48,441 nucleotides of DNA from CAG-217 sp963642245 (GTDB lineage: Bacteria; Bacillota; Clostridia; Oscillospirales; Acutalibacteraceae). Below are positions 16,107 to 24,396 of the stretch, piece by piece. The translations under genes were made by a program, and so were the position numbers. The stretch lies in the NCBI GenBank assembly GCA_963642245.1, contig CAVIFY010000012.1:1-48441 (forward strand). Direction: 5' to 3'. The notes under the pieces were generated by a model that saw nothing but the letters and a program-made list of their open reading frames with translations, ran no database searches and was not told the origin of the DNA. The first letter of the stretch is position 1. Each line of letters opens with the position of its first letter.

Positions 16107-16196
16107 AAGAGTTTGGAACGGGAGATGAGCCATCGCTCACCCCTCTGCCCTGTACTTTCAGGCATTATGCCTAAAAAATAAAAAAGGAGAATTCGC

Positions 16197-17219
16197 ATGA
16201 ATGTATTTATGATCGGCGGCACCGGCCTGCTGGGCTGTGAGGCTGCTATCCAACTGATCAAGCACGGCCACAAGGTCACCTCCGTGGCACTGCCGCCCCT
16301 GCCGGAAGGCGCCCCTATCCCGGAAGAGATGGACATTATCTTTGGCGACATTAACAAGAAGACCGACGAAGAAGTAGAAGAAATGATGAAGGGCAACGAT
16401 GTATTCATCTTTGCCGCCGGCGTGGACGAGCGCGTGGAGTTCCCTCACCCGGTGATGAAATACTATGACAAGTTCAACATTGCACCTCTGCGCCGCCTAC
16501 TGCCCATCTGCAAAAAGGTTGGCATTAAGCGCGCCGTGGTGCTGGGCTCTTACTTCAGCTACCTGGCCAAACAGCGCCCGGATATGCGCTTTGCAGAGCG
16601 CAACCCCTACTACAAGGCCAGACTGATGCAGGAGGAAGTGTGCGAGGCTGCTGCCGACGACAACTTCTCCACCTGCGTGCTGGAGCTGCCTTACATCTTT
16701 GGCACCCAACCGGGTCGTAAACCGGTTTGGACCATTCTCATTGAGCAGCTGGCCTTTATGGACAAGTGGCCTTTCACCATGTATCCCAATGGCGGTACGG
16801 CTATGCTGACCTGCCGTCAGGTAGGCGAGGTGATCTGCGGTGCCGCAGAGCGCCAGAAGTCCGGCTTTGAGGCTATCCCCATCGGTATGTACAATATGAA
16901 GTGGGATGAGTTCCTGCACATTGTGTACGCTGCCCGCGGTATGGATCCCAACAGAAAGATCGTTGGCGTGCCCCCGCTGCTGATGAAGTTCGGTATGCTC
17001 AAGGTGGTCAAGGACTACAAGGAGCGCGGCATTGAGTCCGGCATTGATCCCTTTGCTCTGCCTGACTTTATGGACATTGACCTGTTCATCAACGACGCGT
17101 ATGCCAAGGAGCTGGGCGCCACGGAGGACGACATCAACGCCGCCATCACCGACTCCATCAAGGTCTCCGTTGCTTCTTACAACGGCACCGTAAAGCTGCT
17201 GGAAATGAAAGGCGAATAA
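16197..17219 (+). CDS. NAD(P)-binding extended SDR-like (epimerase family) protein
   Basis: 340 residues from ATG 16197 behind AAAAAGGAG. The N-terminal Rossmann motif is 'MNVFMIGGTGLLGCEAAIQL' (GGTGLLG, 7-13), followed by 'DIIFGDINKKTDEE' and 'VFIFAAGVDERVEFP', the usual second and third strand motifs of extended SDRs. The active-site region 'RAVVLGSYFSYL...ERNPYYKARLMQEEV' keeps a Tyr, but the Lys four residues on is Arg (YYKAR), so the canonical YxxxK dyad is not present. It could be an atypical reductase/epimerase or a non-enzymatic dinucleotide sensor. Substrate unknown. It is monocistronic, with a strong promoter and terminator, and uses frequent common codons, which suggests good expression. 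Confidence 0.75.
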   Translation: MNVFMIGGTGLLGCEAAIQLIKHGHKVTSVALPPLPEGAPIPEEMDIIFGDINKKTDEEVEEMMKGNDVFIFAAGVDERVEFPHPVMKYYDKFNIAPLRRLLPICKKVGIKRAVVLGSYFSYLAKQRPDMRFAERNPYYKARLMQEEVCEAAADDNFSTCVLELPYIFGTQPGRKPVWTILIEQLAFMDKWPFTMYPNGGTAMLTCRQVGEVICGAAERQKSGFEAIPIGMYNMKWDEFLHIVYAARGMDPNRKIVGVPPLLMKFGMLKVVKDYKERGIESGIDPFALPDFMDIDLFINDAYAKELGATEDDINAAITDSIKVSVASYNGTVKLLEMKGE

Positions 17220-17234
17220 GCCTACATAACAAAG

Positions 17235-17267
17235 AACCGCTTGTTCCGGGAACAGGCGGTTTTTTTA
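17235..17267 (+). terminator. Terminator after the SDR-like gene
   Basis: Stem AACCGCTTGTTCC/GGAACAGGCGGTT followed by a run of T. Confidence 0.9.
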
Positions 17268-17292
17268 TATTTTTCGCCCCCTTGCACACACT

Positions 17293-18033
17293 ATGGATAT
17301 GGAATTACAACAAGCGGAAGCGCTGCGCCTGTCCCTGGAGATCGGCGCGGCTATGATGGAAAGCGGCGGCGAAGTGCGCCGCACAGAAGATACGGTCACC
17401 CGGATCAATTATGCCGCCGGTGCCACAGACGCCCAGGTGTGGGCTATGCCGGGCATTCTCACCGCCACGGTGACCCTGGCGGACAACACCACCCACACCG
17501 GCACCAAGCGCCTGGGACCGGAGGAGATCGACCTGGCAGAGCTGGACCGGCTGAACACCCTGTCCCGCCGCCTGTGCGGGGGCGAGCCGGTGGACTGGCA
17601 AGTTACCAAGCGGCAGGTGTACAGTAGGCGCACCCGGCTGCTCTGCACCTTTTTGGCCACCGCCGCCTTTTGCATTTACTTTGGCGGCACCTGGGCGGAG
17701 GCGGTGCTGTGCGGCGGCTTTGGCATTTTGGTGTCCGGCTACCGCCCGGCGCTGCAATCCGGCTTTACCGCCGTGCTGCTGGACGCTACCGTGGCCGGTC
17801 TGCTGGCCTTTACGCCCCAGGCGCTGGGACTGCCCCTGCGGGGCGCCAATATTCTCATCGGCACCATTATGCTGCTGGTGCCCGGGCTGACGGTAGGTAA
17901 CGCCCTGCGGGATATGATCGACGGCGACCTGCACGCCGGGCTGCTGCGACTGGCAGAGGCGGTGCTGTGCGCCCTGGCCATTGCCCTGGGCTGCGCCTTT
18001 GCCCTTTGGCTGCCGGGGAGCGTGGGGCGGTGA
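17293..18033 (+). CDS. Threonine/serine exporter family protein, N-terminal component (ThrE/DUF1212-like)
   Basis: 246 residues. The soluble N-terminal part (about 1-115) holds 'LEIGAAMMESGGEVRRTEDTV' and 'VWAMPGILTATVTL', typical of the DUF1212 half of ThrE exporters; four or five membrane helices follow, with 'GANILIGTIMLLVPGLTVGNALRD' the signature near the end. With the next gene it forms a split ThrE transporter, expected to export threonine, serine or, in relatives, dicarboxylates. Two ATGs (17293, 17299) are possible. Neither has a recognisable ribosome site, since the upstream sequence is pyrimidine-rich, which is unusual here. The stop overlaps the next start (GTGA). Confidence 0.85.
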   Translation: MDMELQQAEALRLSLEIGAAMMESGGEVRRTEDTVTRINYAAGATDAQVWAMPGILTATVTLADNTTHTGTKRLGPEEIDLAELDRLNTLSRRLCGGEPVDWQVTKRQVYSRRTRLLCTFLATAAFCIYFGGTWAEAVLCGGFGILVSGYRPALQSGFTAVLLDATVAGLLAFTPQALGLPLRGANILIGTIMLLVPGLTVGNALRDMIDGDLHAGLLRLAEAVLCALAIALGCAFALWLPGSVGR

Positions 18034-18458
18034 GAGAGATCCTCTCCGGCACCCTGGGCACCCTGGCTTTTTCTGTTTTAATGCAGGCACCCCGGCGGCT
18101 GCTGTTCTTTACCACCTTCGGCGGGCTGCTGTCCGGCACCGTGTACTGGTTTGCCGGGGAGAACGGTATGGGGGCCTTTGGCGCCACCCTGTGGGGTATG
18201 CTGGCCATTGCCCTGTATGCGGAGCTGCTGGCGCGGGTGCTGAAAGCCCCGTCCACCGTGCTGCTCTACCCCTCCACCGTGCCCCTGCTGCCCGGCAGCG
18301 CCATCTACTACGCCATGCAATACCTGCTGTGGGGTCAGCCGGACCGGGCCGCCGCTTACGCTGCCCAGACCTTGCAGATCGCCACCGGTATGGGGCTGGG
18401 CGCTGTGCTGGTGGCGGTGCCCATTCGCCTGCTGCGCACCTATCGGGAACAAAAATAA
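18030..18458 (+). CDS. Threonine/serine exporter, C-terminal component (ThrE_2/DUF3815-like)
   Basis: 142 residues from GTG 18030, with GGGGAG 8 bases upstream; the start overlaps the stop of the preceding gene (GTGA). Four membrane helices are visible. 'STVLLYPSTVPLLPGSAIYYAMQYLL' is the characteristic ThrE_2 motif, mirroring the LVPG of the partner. This small subunit pairs with the DUF1212 protein to make one exporter; in corynebacterial ThrE both halves are one chain. The longer in-frame opening at 17967 lies inside the partner gene and is rejected. Confidence 0.85.
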   Translation: MREILSGTLGTLAFSVLMQAPRRLLFFTTFGGLLSGTVYWFAGENGMGAFGATLWGMLAIALYAELLARVLKAPSTVLLYPSTVPLLPGSAIYYAMQYLLWGQPDRAAAYAAQTLQIATGMGLGAVLVAVPIRLLRTYREQK

Positions 18459-18499
18459 TGCACCCTGCCGAGACTGTTTCACGGCAAGGTGCATTTTTT
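18459..18499. terminator. Bidirectional terminator between the ThrE-type operon and the histidine phosphatase gene
   Basis: Stem TGCACCCTGCCG/CGGCAAGGTGCA with T6 on the + side and an A-rich flank that gives TTATTTTTG on the - strand. Confidence 0.85.
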
Positions 18500-18508
18500 A
18501 TATTCCAT

Positions 18509-19225
18509 TTAATGGCGGGTGTCGTCCTCAAAGCATTCGCAAAAGCGCGCGGCAAAGGCCGGCGGCTCCCCCGCCGCATACAGGTGGGACAAATCGCCGA
18601 ACTGCTGCACACGGAAGGTGGCGATCCCTTTCTCCCGCTCCTCAGTCACCACCGTGGTAACGGAGGTGGGCAGCGCCACAAAATTGTGCCAAAGGGGCAT
18701 TGGCGACACGGAGAGCAAGTGACTGAGCAGCACCGCCTCCACACCAAAGTGGCAAAACAGAACAATGGTATCGTGATTGCCGTCTACCACATCAAACACC
18801 CGGCCGTTGTGCCGGTAGCCGTGGCGGGCCAGCAGGGCGTCCAAATTGCGGCATACATAGCGGTACTCTTTCTCCACATTCTTGCTTTGCATCAGTCGGG
18901 TATTCAGCCACCCATCGGCAGAATAGTAAGCGTCCTCCCGGCACCAATACGAGGGTAGCCGATCCCAGCAGCCCTCCACTTTCAGCCCCCGGCGCACCTT
19001 GCCCCGGAATTCTTGCAGCCAATCCAGGGTCTCCGCACTGCGCCCCAACCGCTGCAAGGTGGGTCGCGCCGTGTCCTGCGCACGACCCAAGGGTGAACAG
19101 TAAAATGCCTTTACATCCATTTTACACAGTCGCTCCGCCAACAGCTCCGCCTCCCGGAACCCCTTGGGGGTCAGCGAGTCTTTCTCATAATCCGGGTCGC
19201 CGTGGCGCACAATCAAAATTCGCAT
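18509..19225 (-). CDS. Histidine phosphatase (phosphoglycerate mutase-like) family protein
   Basis: 238 residues from ATG 19225 with AAAGGCGG upstream. 'MRILIVRHGDPDYEKDSLT' carries the RHG phosphohistidine motif; 'LTPKGFREAELLAERL' and 'AFYCSPLGRAQDTARPTLQ' are the following conserved blocks, and 'IVLFCHFGVEAVLLSHLL' carries the second catalytic His. The family includes cofactor-dependent phosphoglycerate mutases and many small-molecule phosphatases; the divergent middle part (about 90-150) does not allow a substrate to be named. It is divergently arranged from the DUF188 gene, 75 bases apart. Confidence 0.85.
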   Translation of the reverse strand: MRILIVRHGDPDYEKDSLTPKGFREAELLAERLCKMDVKAFYCSPLGRAQDTARPTLQRLGRSAETLDWLQEFRGKVRRGLKVEGCWDRLPSYWCREDAYYSADGWLNTRLMQSKNVEKEYRYVCRNLDALLARHGYRHNGRVFDVVDGNHDTIVLFCHFGVEAVLLSHLLSVSPMPLWHNFVALPTSVTTVVTEEREKGIATFRVQQFGDLSHLYAAGEPPAFAARFCECFEDDTRH

Positions 19226-19265
19226 ACAGTCGCCGCCTTTCATTCTTACCGCCAGTATAACAGAA

Positions 19266-19294
19266 TTGCAACCAAAATTCAAATGTGGTACAAT
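19266..19294 (+). promoter_or_regulatory. Promoter of the DUF188 gene; predicted start of transcription is the ATG
   Basis: TTGCAA (19266-19271), 17 bp, TACAAT (19289-19294), with TGG just before the -10 (extended -10). The expected first base of the RNA, 6-8 bases after the -10, is 19300-19302, which is the start codon itself. Confidence 0.65.
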
Positions 19295-19300
19295 GAGCCT

Positions 19301-19753
19301 ATGAAGATTTTAATTGACGCAGACGGCTGCCCGGTGGTGGATCTGACCTTGCGAGCGGCAGCCGATCACGGGCTGGAGGCCGTACTCTTTTGCGACACCA
19401 GCCACCAATTCAAAAAGGATCATGCCCGAGTGGTCACGGTGGATAAGGGCAGCGACAGCGCAGATTTTGCCCTGCTCCGCCGGGTGGAGCCGGGGGACAT
19501 TGTGGTGACCCAGGACTACGGACTGGCCGCCATGGTGCTGGCCGAGCGAGGCTATCCCATTACCCAAAACGGCAAGCGGCTCACCGACGCCAATATTGAC
19601 ACGCTGCTGCTCACCCGCCACGCGGCCAAGAAAGCCCGGCGGGGCGGCTACCGACTGAAAGGGCCGTCCAAGCGCACAGCAGAGCAGGACAAAGACTTTC
19701 AAGCGGCACTCAGGAGGTTGATCGAAGATGCACATTCTCATTGCGCCGGATAG
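19301..19753 (+). CDS. YaiI/YqxD family protein (DUF188)
   Basis: 150 residues from ATG 19301. The family signature is complete: 'MKILIDADGCPVVDLTLRAA', 'VVTVDKGSDSADFALLRRV', 'DIVVTQDYGLAAMVLAERG', 'ITQNGKRLTDANID' and 'KARRGGYRLKGPSKRT'. It is a PIN-like fold with conserved Asp residues; its biochemical role is not established. There is no ribosome binding site before this ATG, and the promoter places the transcript 5' end on the start codon. A longer frame from 19202 would read through the promoter and is rejected. The 3' end overlaps glycerate kinase by 26 bases, so the two are cotranscribed. Confidence 0.9.
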   Translation: MKILIDADGCPVVDLTLRAAADHGLEAVLFCDTSHQFKKDHARVVTVDKGSDSADFALLRRVEPGDIVVTQDYGLAAMVLAERGYPITQNGKRLTDANIDTLLLTRHAAKKARRGGYRLKGPSKRTAEQDKDFQAALRRLIEDAHSHCAG

Positions 19754-20798
19754 CTACAAAGGCTCCCTGACCGCCCGGCAGGTGTGCGATATTTTGGCCC
19801 AGGCGCTGCTGACCCACCCGGGCGTGACGGTGACCACCCTGCCCCTGTCCGACGGGGGCGAGGGATTTGGCACCTGCTGCGTTGACGCCTGCAAAGGTAA
19901 TATCCTTTACACCAATGCAGTTGACCTATTCGGTCAGCCCATAAAAGCACCCCTGTACACCTGGGGCGATACGGCGCTGATCGAGTGCGCTGCCACCTGC
20001 GCCCTGCAAGAGAAAAAGGACATTATGGCCGCCTCCTCTTATGGGGTGGGTATGCAGCTGAAAAGCGCCATAGACCTGGGATTTCGCCATTTTATCATCG
20101 GCCTGGGCGGCAGCGGTATGTGCGACGGCGGCGCCGGTGCATTGGCAGCCCTTGGCGTGGCGCTTTATGACCGGAACGGTACTTCTATCCCTCACCCTAC
20201 CGGCGGCGATCTGCAACGGATCGCCGGGCTGGAAGTTCCGTCAGCGCTGCAAGAAGCCGTAAAGGGACTCCACTTTACATACGCCTGTGATGTGACCAAT
20301 CCATACACCGGCGAGAACGGCGCTGCAGCGGTGTTCGCTCCCCAAAAAGGCGCCATCCCGGCACAGGTACAGCTGCTGAACACCGGTATGGCGCGCCTGG
20401 CAGCACTGCTGCCGAAAGATGTGACCGCCTTGCCCGGTGCCGGTGCAGCCGGTGGACTGTGCGGCGGCCTATACGGCGTACTGGGCGGCACCACTCAAAG
20501 CGGCTTTGACCTGCTGGCGGAACTGGCCGATCTGGACAGCGCCATTGCCGGGGCAGACCTGGTGGTCACCGGTGAGGGGCGCACGGACCGGCAGACGCTA
20601 ATGGGTAAGCTGCCTTATCGGGTGGCGCTACGCGCCAAAAAGCGGGGCAAGCGCTGTGTGGTCATCAGCGGCGACGGGGACGGCACCCAGGTGGGTGACA
20701 AGGTGATCACCTTAACAGATAAAAACACCCCGCCACGGACGGCCATTGCCCACGCTGCCGCCCTGCTGGCAGAAAAAGCCGATCTGCTCTTGCAATAA
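19728..20798 (+). CDS. glxK: Glycerate 2-kinase (GarK/GlxK family)
   Basis: 356 residues from ATG 19728 behind AGGAGG, starting within the end of the DUF188 gene. Family blocks: 'MHILIAPDSYKGSLTARQV', 'LPLSDGGEGFGTCCVDA', 'FIIGLGGSGMCDGGAGAL', 'YACDVTNPYTGENGAAAVFAPQKG', 'LPGAGAAGGLCGGLYG' and 'DLVVTGEGRTDRQTLMGK'. It phosphorylates D-glycerate with ATP to 2-phosphoglycerate and feeds lower glycolysis. The length is that of the family. The promoter of the next gene overlaps its last codons. Confidence 0.93.
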   Translation: MHILIAPDSYKGSLTARQVCDILAQALLTHPGVTVTTLPLSDGGEGFGTCCVDACKGNILYTNAVDLFGQPIKAPLYTWGDTALIECAATCALQEKKDIMAASSYGVGMQLKSAIDLGFRHFIIGLGGSGMCDGGAGALAALGVALYDRNGTSIPHPTGGDLQRIAGLEVPSALQEAVKGLHFTYACDVTNPYTGENGAAAVFAPQKGAIPAQVQLLNTGMARLAALLPKDVTALPGAGAAGGLCGGLYGVLGGTTQSGFDLLAELADLDSAIAGADLVVTGEGRTDRQTLMGKLPYRVALRAKKRGKRCVVISGDGDGTQVGDKVITLTDKNTPPRTAIAHAAALLAEKADLLLQ

Positions 20799-20818
20799 TA
20801 GGTTTTTAATATTATAAT
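20790..20818 (+). promoter_or_regulatory. Promoter of the 72-aa gene and the alpha-mannosidase gene
   Basis: TTGCAA (20790-20795), 17 bp, TATAAT (20813-20818). The -35 lies in the last codons of glycerate kinase. Confidence 0.8.
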
Positions 20819-20859
20819 GAAGTATATTTTATGGGCTATGCCCGGAACAGGAGAACAGT

Positions 20860-21078
20860 ATGAAAGTCAGACTTCCCAAACACAGAGAGTTTTTGATCAA
20901 ATTTGCCGACGGTTATGAAAAAGAGGACGAGGCCTGGCAGGCTTTGAACCAGATCGTGACCGACTACTCCAAGGACGGCAAAAGCGTGTACACCCCCACC
21001 TTTATTGAGGACAATGAGGACAAGGTGAAGGCCCTGCAAGAGCAGTACGAATTCACCTACGAGATCATTGAGAAATAA
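20860..21078 (+). CDS. Small acidic protein upstream of alpha-mannosidase (72 aa)
   Basis: ATG 20860 with AGGAG upstream. The protein is soluble, rich in Lys, Glu and Asp, and without cysteine: a basic start (MKVRLPKHREFLIKFADGY), a helical middle and a 'VKALQEQYEFTYEIIEK' tail. I do not recognise a family. Its stop is two bases before the alpha-mannosidase ATG, which has only a weak ribosome site of its own, so mannosidase translation is probably coupled to this gene. It may be a small accessory or regulatory protein for the sugar enzyme, or unrelated and acting only as a leader cistron. Confidence 0.7.
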   Translation: MKVRLPKHREFLIKFADGYEKEDEAWQALNQIVTDYSKDGKSVYTPTFIEDNEDKVKALQEQYEFTYEIIEK

Positions 21079-21080
21079 GT

Positions 21081-24000
21081 ATGCAAAAGAAGAAAGTATA
21101 TGCAGTCTCCACCGCCCACCTGGACACGGTGTGGCGCTGGGATCTGCGCAAGACCATTGAGGAATACCTGCCGGACACCCTGCGCAAGAACTTTGATCTG
21201 ATCGAGCGCTACCCCGGCTACTGCTTCAATTTTGAGGGCGCCTTTCGCTACCGGCTGATTGAAGAATACTATCCCTTGGCCTTTGCGGAAATTCAGGATT
21301 TTGTGAAGAGCGGCAACTGGTATCCTGCCGGTGCCTGCTACGAGAACGGCGATGTGAATATCCCCTCCCCGGAGGCGCTTTTCCGCAACATTCTCCTTGG
21401 CAATCGGTATTTTGAGGAGAAGTTCGGCGTGCAGTCTAAGGACATTTTTCTGCCGGACTGCTTTGGCTTTGGCCAGGCGCTGCCCTCTGTAATGAAGTAC
21501 GCGGGGCTGCTGGGTTTCACCACCCAAAAGCTCAGCTGGGGCAGTGCCTACGGCGTGCCCTTTACTCTGGGATACTGGCAGGGCGTGGACGGCAGCCGCG
21601 TGCTGGCGTGCCCCAACGCCCGGTCCTACCGCTCCAAGTTCAGCGGCGACCTGCGGGGGGATGTGTCCGTCATTGACGATGTGGCCAAGAACGCCTTTGA
21701 GGGCGGTCTGCCCTATGCCCAGCACCTGTACGGCACCGGCGACATTGGCGGCGCTCCCACGGAGGAGAGCGTGCAGAGCGTGTGCGCCAGCGCAGCAGAG
21801 AATGCGCAAAAGGACTTTGATGTGATCAGCGCCCGCTCCGACCAAATCTTTAAGGACATAGACGCCCTGCCGGACAGCGACAAGGACCGCCTGCCGGTCT
21901 GGAATAACGAGCTGCTGATGACCAGCCACGGCGCCGGTGGTTACACCGCCCGGGCCATGGGCAAGCGGCTGAACCGCCAGTGCGAGGTGCTGGCCGATGT
22001 GGCGGAGAGCACCCTCTCCACCGCCGAGCTGCTGGGGGTCTACACCTATCCCCGGGAGACGGTGAACAAGGCCTGGGAACGGCTGATCCAGCACCAGTTC
22101 CACGACGACCTGCCCGGCACCTCCAATATGGAGATTTACAACACCAGCTGGAACGACTACCACACTTCCCTTGTACAGCTGCAAGGGGAATACACCGGCG
22201 CCGTGGGCGCCATTGCCAATCAGCTGGACACCCAGTGGGTAACGGACTGCGCCCTGATCGTGCACAATCCCCTGCCCTTTGCCCGCACGGAAGCGGTAGA
22301 AGCCCATGTGCGGCTGAACCACAACGGCAAATACCTGCGGGTGCTGGACCAAGACGGCAACGAACTGCCCAGTCAGGTGATCCACAAGGAGGGCAAGGCC
22401 TTCCACCTGGCGGTGCTGGCCACCGTGCCCCCCATGGGCTACCTGGTGCTGGATGTAACGGCGGCGGATAACCCCTGCCCGGTACAGACCGATCTGCGCT
22501 GCGGCGAGCATATGTTGGAGAACCGCAAGTACCGTCTGCTGCTGAATAAAAACGGCGATATTGCCTTTTTGTACGATAAAGAACTGGGCCGCCAGATTTT
22601 GGAAAGGCCCATTAAACTGGCGGTGCTCCACGACACCGGCGAGCTGAACTACCCGGCGTGGGAAATGCGCAAGGCCGATATTGACAAGGCACCTTATCTC
22701 TATGCCAACACCCCGGAATTTGAGCTGATCGAGAGCGGCCCAGCCAAGGCGGCTATTAAAGTCAGCCGTCAGCTGGGCGTATCTAGAGTAGAACAGATAA
22801 TCAGCCTGGACGCCGGCAACAGCTGTATTCGGGTAGAGAACGCTGTGGACTGGCGCAGCCGCCGATCTATGCTCAAGGCGGAATTCCCCTTTGTTGCCGC
22901 CGCGGACGGCGCGGACTACGACCTGGGACTGGGCGTGATCCACAGAGGGAATAATAACGAAAAGCTGTATGAAGTACCTGCCCAGAAGTGGGCGGATGTA
23001 ACCGATAATGGCGGCGACTTTGGCGTGTCCGTCTTTTCCGACAGCAAGTACGGCTGGGACAAGCCGGACGATCACACCCTGCGGCTCACCTGCCTGCACA
23101 CCCCTGCCGGTGCCTTTATCAAGGAGGCCCGCCAGGATCTGCTGGACCTGGGGCGCAACCGCTTTGGCTTTGGCATTTACAGCCACAAGGGCGGCTGGCA
23201 AACCGGCACCCAAGCAGCGGCAGAAGCCTTTAGCAAACCGCTGGTGACGTTCCAAACCTCGGCCCGCAAGGACGGCAAGCTGGGCAGCGCATTCTCCGCA
23301 GCTGCATTAAATACAGAGAACGCCCTGCTCCGCGCTTTTAAGAAAAGTGAGGACGGCAGCGGCTATATCGTCCGCATTGGTGAGAGCACTGGTCAGGCAC
23401 AAACGGCCGTGACCTTCTCCGCCTATCGGCCAATCAGCGGCGCCACCCTGTGCACTGCCGACGAGCGACCCATTGAACCGGTCAAGATCAAGAACGGTCA
23501 GCTGACCTTTGATTTGAAGCCCTTTGAGGTGAAAACCTTTTTGCTCACCTTTGCGGCAGAAAAGCTGCCCCGGGAGAAGTTCAAAAAAATGGACCTGCCG
23601 GTGAACACCAAGGGCCTGACCACCGACGAGGATATGCGCAACTGCATTCTGCAAGGCGCCGGGTTCTCGCTGCCGGCAGAACTGCTGCCGCAGGTGCCCA
23701 CTTATAAGGGCATTACCTTTAAGCTGCCCCAGGTCAGCGACGGCAACGACCTGCTGGTGGCCCGCGGCGAGACCTTGGAACTGCCCAAGGGCTGCACCAA
23801 GCTGTATTTCCTGGCAGCCAGCACTGCCGGTGACCGACAGGCGGAATTCGCCACCGACCGGCGCACCAAGACCCTGACCATCCACAGTATGGCGGAGCTG
23901 CCTTTCCAGTGGGATATGGCGGGACTCAAGCAGACCGCCCGCATTAAGGACGCGGACATTGCGCTGGAATTCACCCACTGCCACCACCCGGAGGGCAACA

Positions 24001-24338
24001 TTGCCGCCAAGAAAGCCTGGTTCTACCTGTATGAACTGGACATTCGCGGCGCCAAGACCCTGACCCTGCCGGAGGACAATCGGCTGATCATTATGGCCAT
24101 GACCGCGGTGAAGAAATACTCCAACACCACCCTGGCTACGCCCCTACTGGACACGATCAGCGGCGCGTACGACTTTGACGATATTCCGCCTATGGAAAAG
24201 CTGATCGACAAAGCGGACTTTGTCACCATTCGCGCCGGCAAGATCCAGGATCAGGCCAAAGGCGGCAAGGGCAAAGGCTGGAAACGGGACAACCCCATTA
24301 CCAACATCATTCGCTCCTATACAAAAAGTGAATGGTAA
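21081..24338 (+). CDS. Alpha-mannosidase, glycoside hydrolase family 38
   Basis: 1085 residues. The GH38 catalytic domain spans about 5-270: 'VYAVSTAHLDTVWRWDLRKT' supplies zinc ligands His13 and Asp15, and 'KDIFLPDCFGFGQALPSVMKY' supplies the nucleophile Asp126. The helical middle domain follows, ending with 'LIQHQFHDDLPGTSNMEIYN', which carries the fourth zinc ligand His. The C-terminal half (about 380-1085) is the beta-sandwich Glyco_hydro_38C region and an additional beta domain. There is no signal peptide, so it is a cytoplasmic exo-mannosidase removing alpha-mannose from imported oligosaccharides (host N-glycans or yeast mannan in gut relatives, by inference). It is translated directly after the 72-aa gene. 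Confidence 0.95.
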   Translation: MQKKKVYAVSTAHLDTVWRWDLRKTIEEYLPDTLRKNFDLIERYPGYCFNFEGAFRYRLIEEYYPLAFAEIQDFVKSGNWYPAGACYENGDVNIPSPEALFRNILLGNRYFEEKFGVQSKDIFLPDCFGFGQALPSVMKYAGLLGFTTQKLSWGSAYGVPFTLGYWQGVDGSRVLACPNARSYRSKFSGDLRGDVSVIDDVAKNAFEGGLPYAQHLYGTGDIGGAPTEESVQSVCASAAENAQKDFDVISARSDQIFKDIDALPDSDKDRLPVWNNELLMTSHGAGGYTARAMGKRLNRQCEVLADVAESTLSTAELLGVYTYPRETVNKAWERLIQHQFHDDLPGTSNMEIYNTSWNDYHTSLVQLQGEYTGAVGAIANQLDTQWVTDCALIVHNPLPFARTEAVEAHVRLNHNGKYLRVLDQDGNELPSQVIHKEGKAFHLAVLATVPPMGYLVLDVTAADNPCPVQTDLRCGEHMLENRKYRLLLNKNGDIAFLYDKELGRQILERPIKLAVLHDTGELNYPAWEMRKADIDKAPYLYANTPEFELIESGPAKAAIKVSRQLGVSRVEQIISLDAGNSCIRVENAVDWRSRRSMLKAEFPFVAAADGADYDLGLGVIHRGNNNEKLYEVPAQKWADVTDNGGDFGVSVFSDSKYGWDKPDDHTLRLTCLHTPAGAFIKEARQDLLDLGRNRFGFGIYSHKGGWQTGTQAAAEAFSKPLVTFQTSARKDGKLGSAFSAAALNTENALLRAFKKSEDGSGYIVRIGESTGQAQTAVTFSAYRPISGATLCTADERPIEPVKIKNGQLTFDLKPFEVKTFLLTFAAEKLPREKFKKMDLPVNTKGLTTDEDMRNCILQGAGFSLPAELLPQVPTYKGITFKLPQVSDGNDLLVARGETLELPKGCTKLYFLAASTAGDRQAEFATDRRTKTLTIHSMAELPFQWDMAGLKQTARIKDADIALEFTHCHHPEGNIAAKKAWFYLYELDIRGAKTLTLPEDNRLIIMAMTAVKKYSNTTLATPLLDTISGAYDFDDIPPMEKLIDKADFVTIRAGKIQDQAKGGKGKGWKRDNPITNIIRSYTKSEW

Positions 24339-24354
24339 CGGTGCATAAATATCA

Positions 24355-24396
24355 AAAGGACCGGTATGCAAGTTCTGCATATCGGTCCTTTCTCTT
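24355..24396 (+). terminator. Terminator of the alpha-mannosidase operon
   Basis: Long stem AAAGGACCGGTATGCA/TGCATATCGGTCCTTT with an AGTTC loop, then TCTCTTT. Confidence 0.85.

Noticed and set aside
21057..23255. 732-codon open frame on the - strand opposite the alpha-mannosidase
   Set aside because: It lies wholly against the GH38 catalytic half, with no promoter, ribosome site or recognisable domain; a GC-rich third-position shadow.
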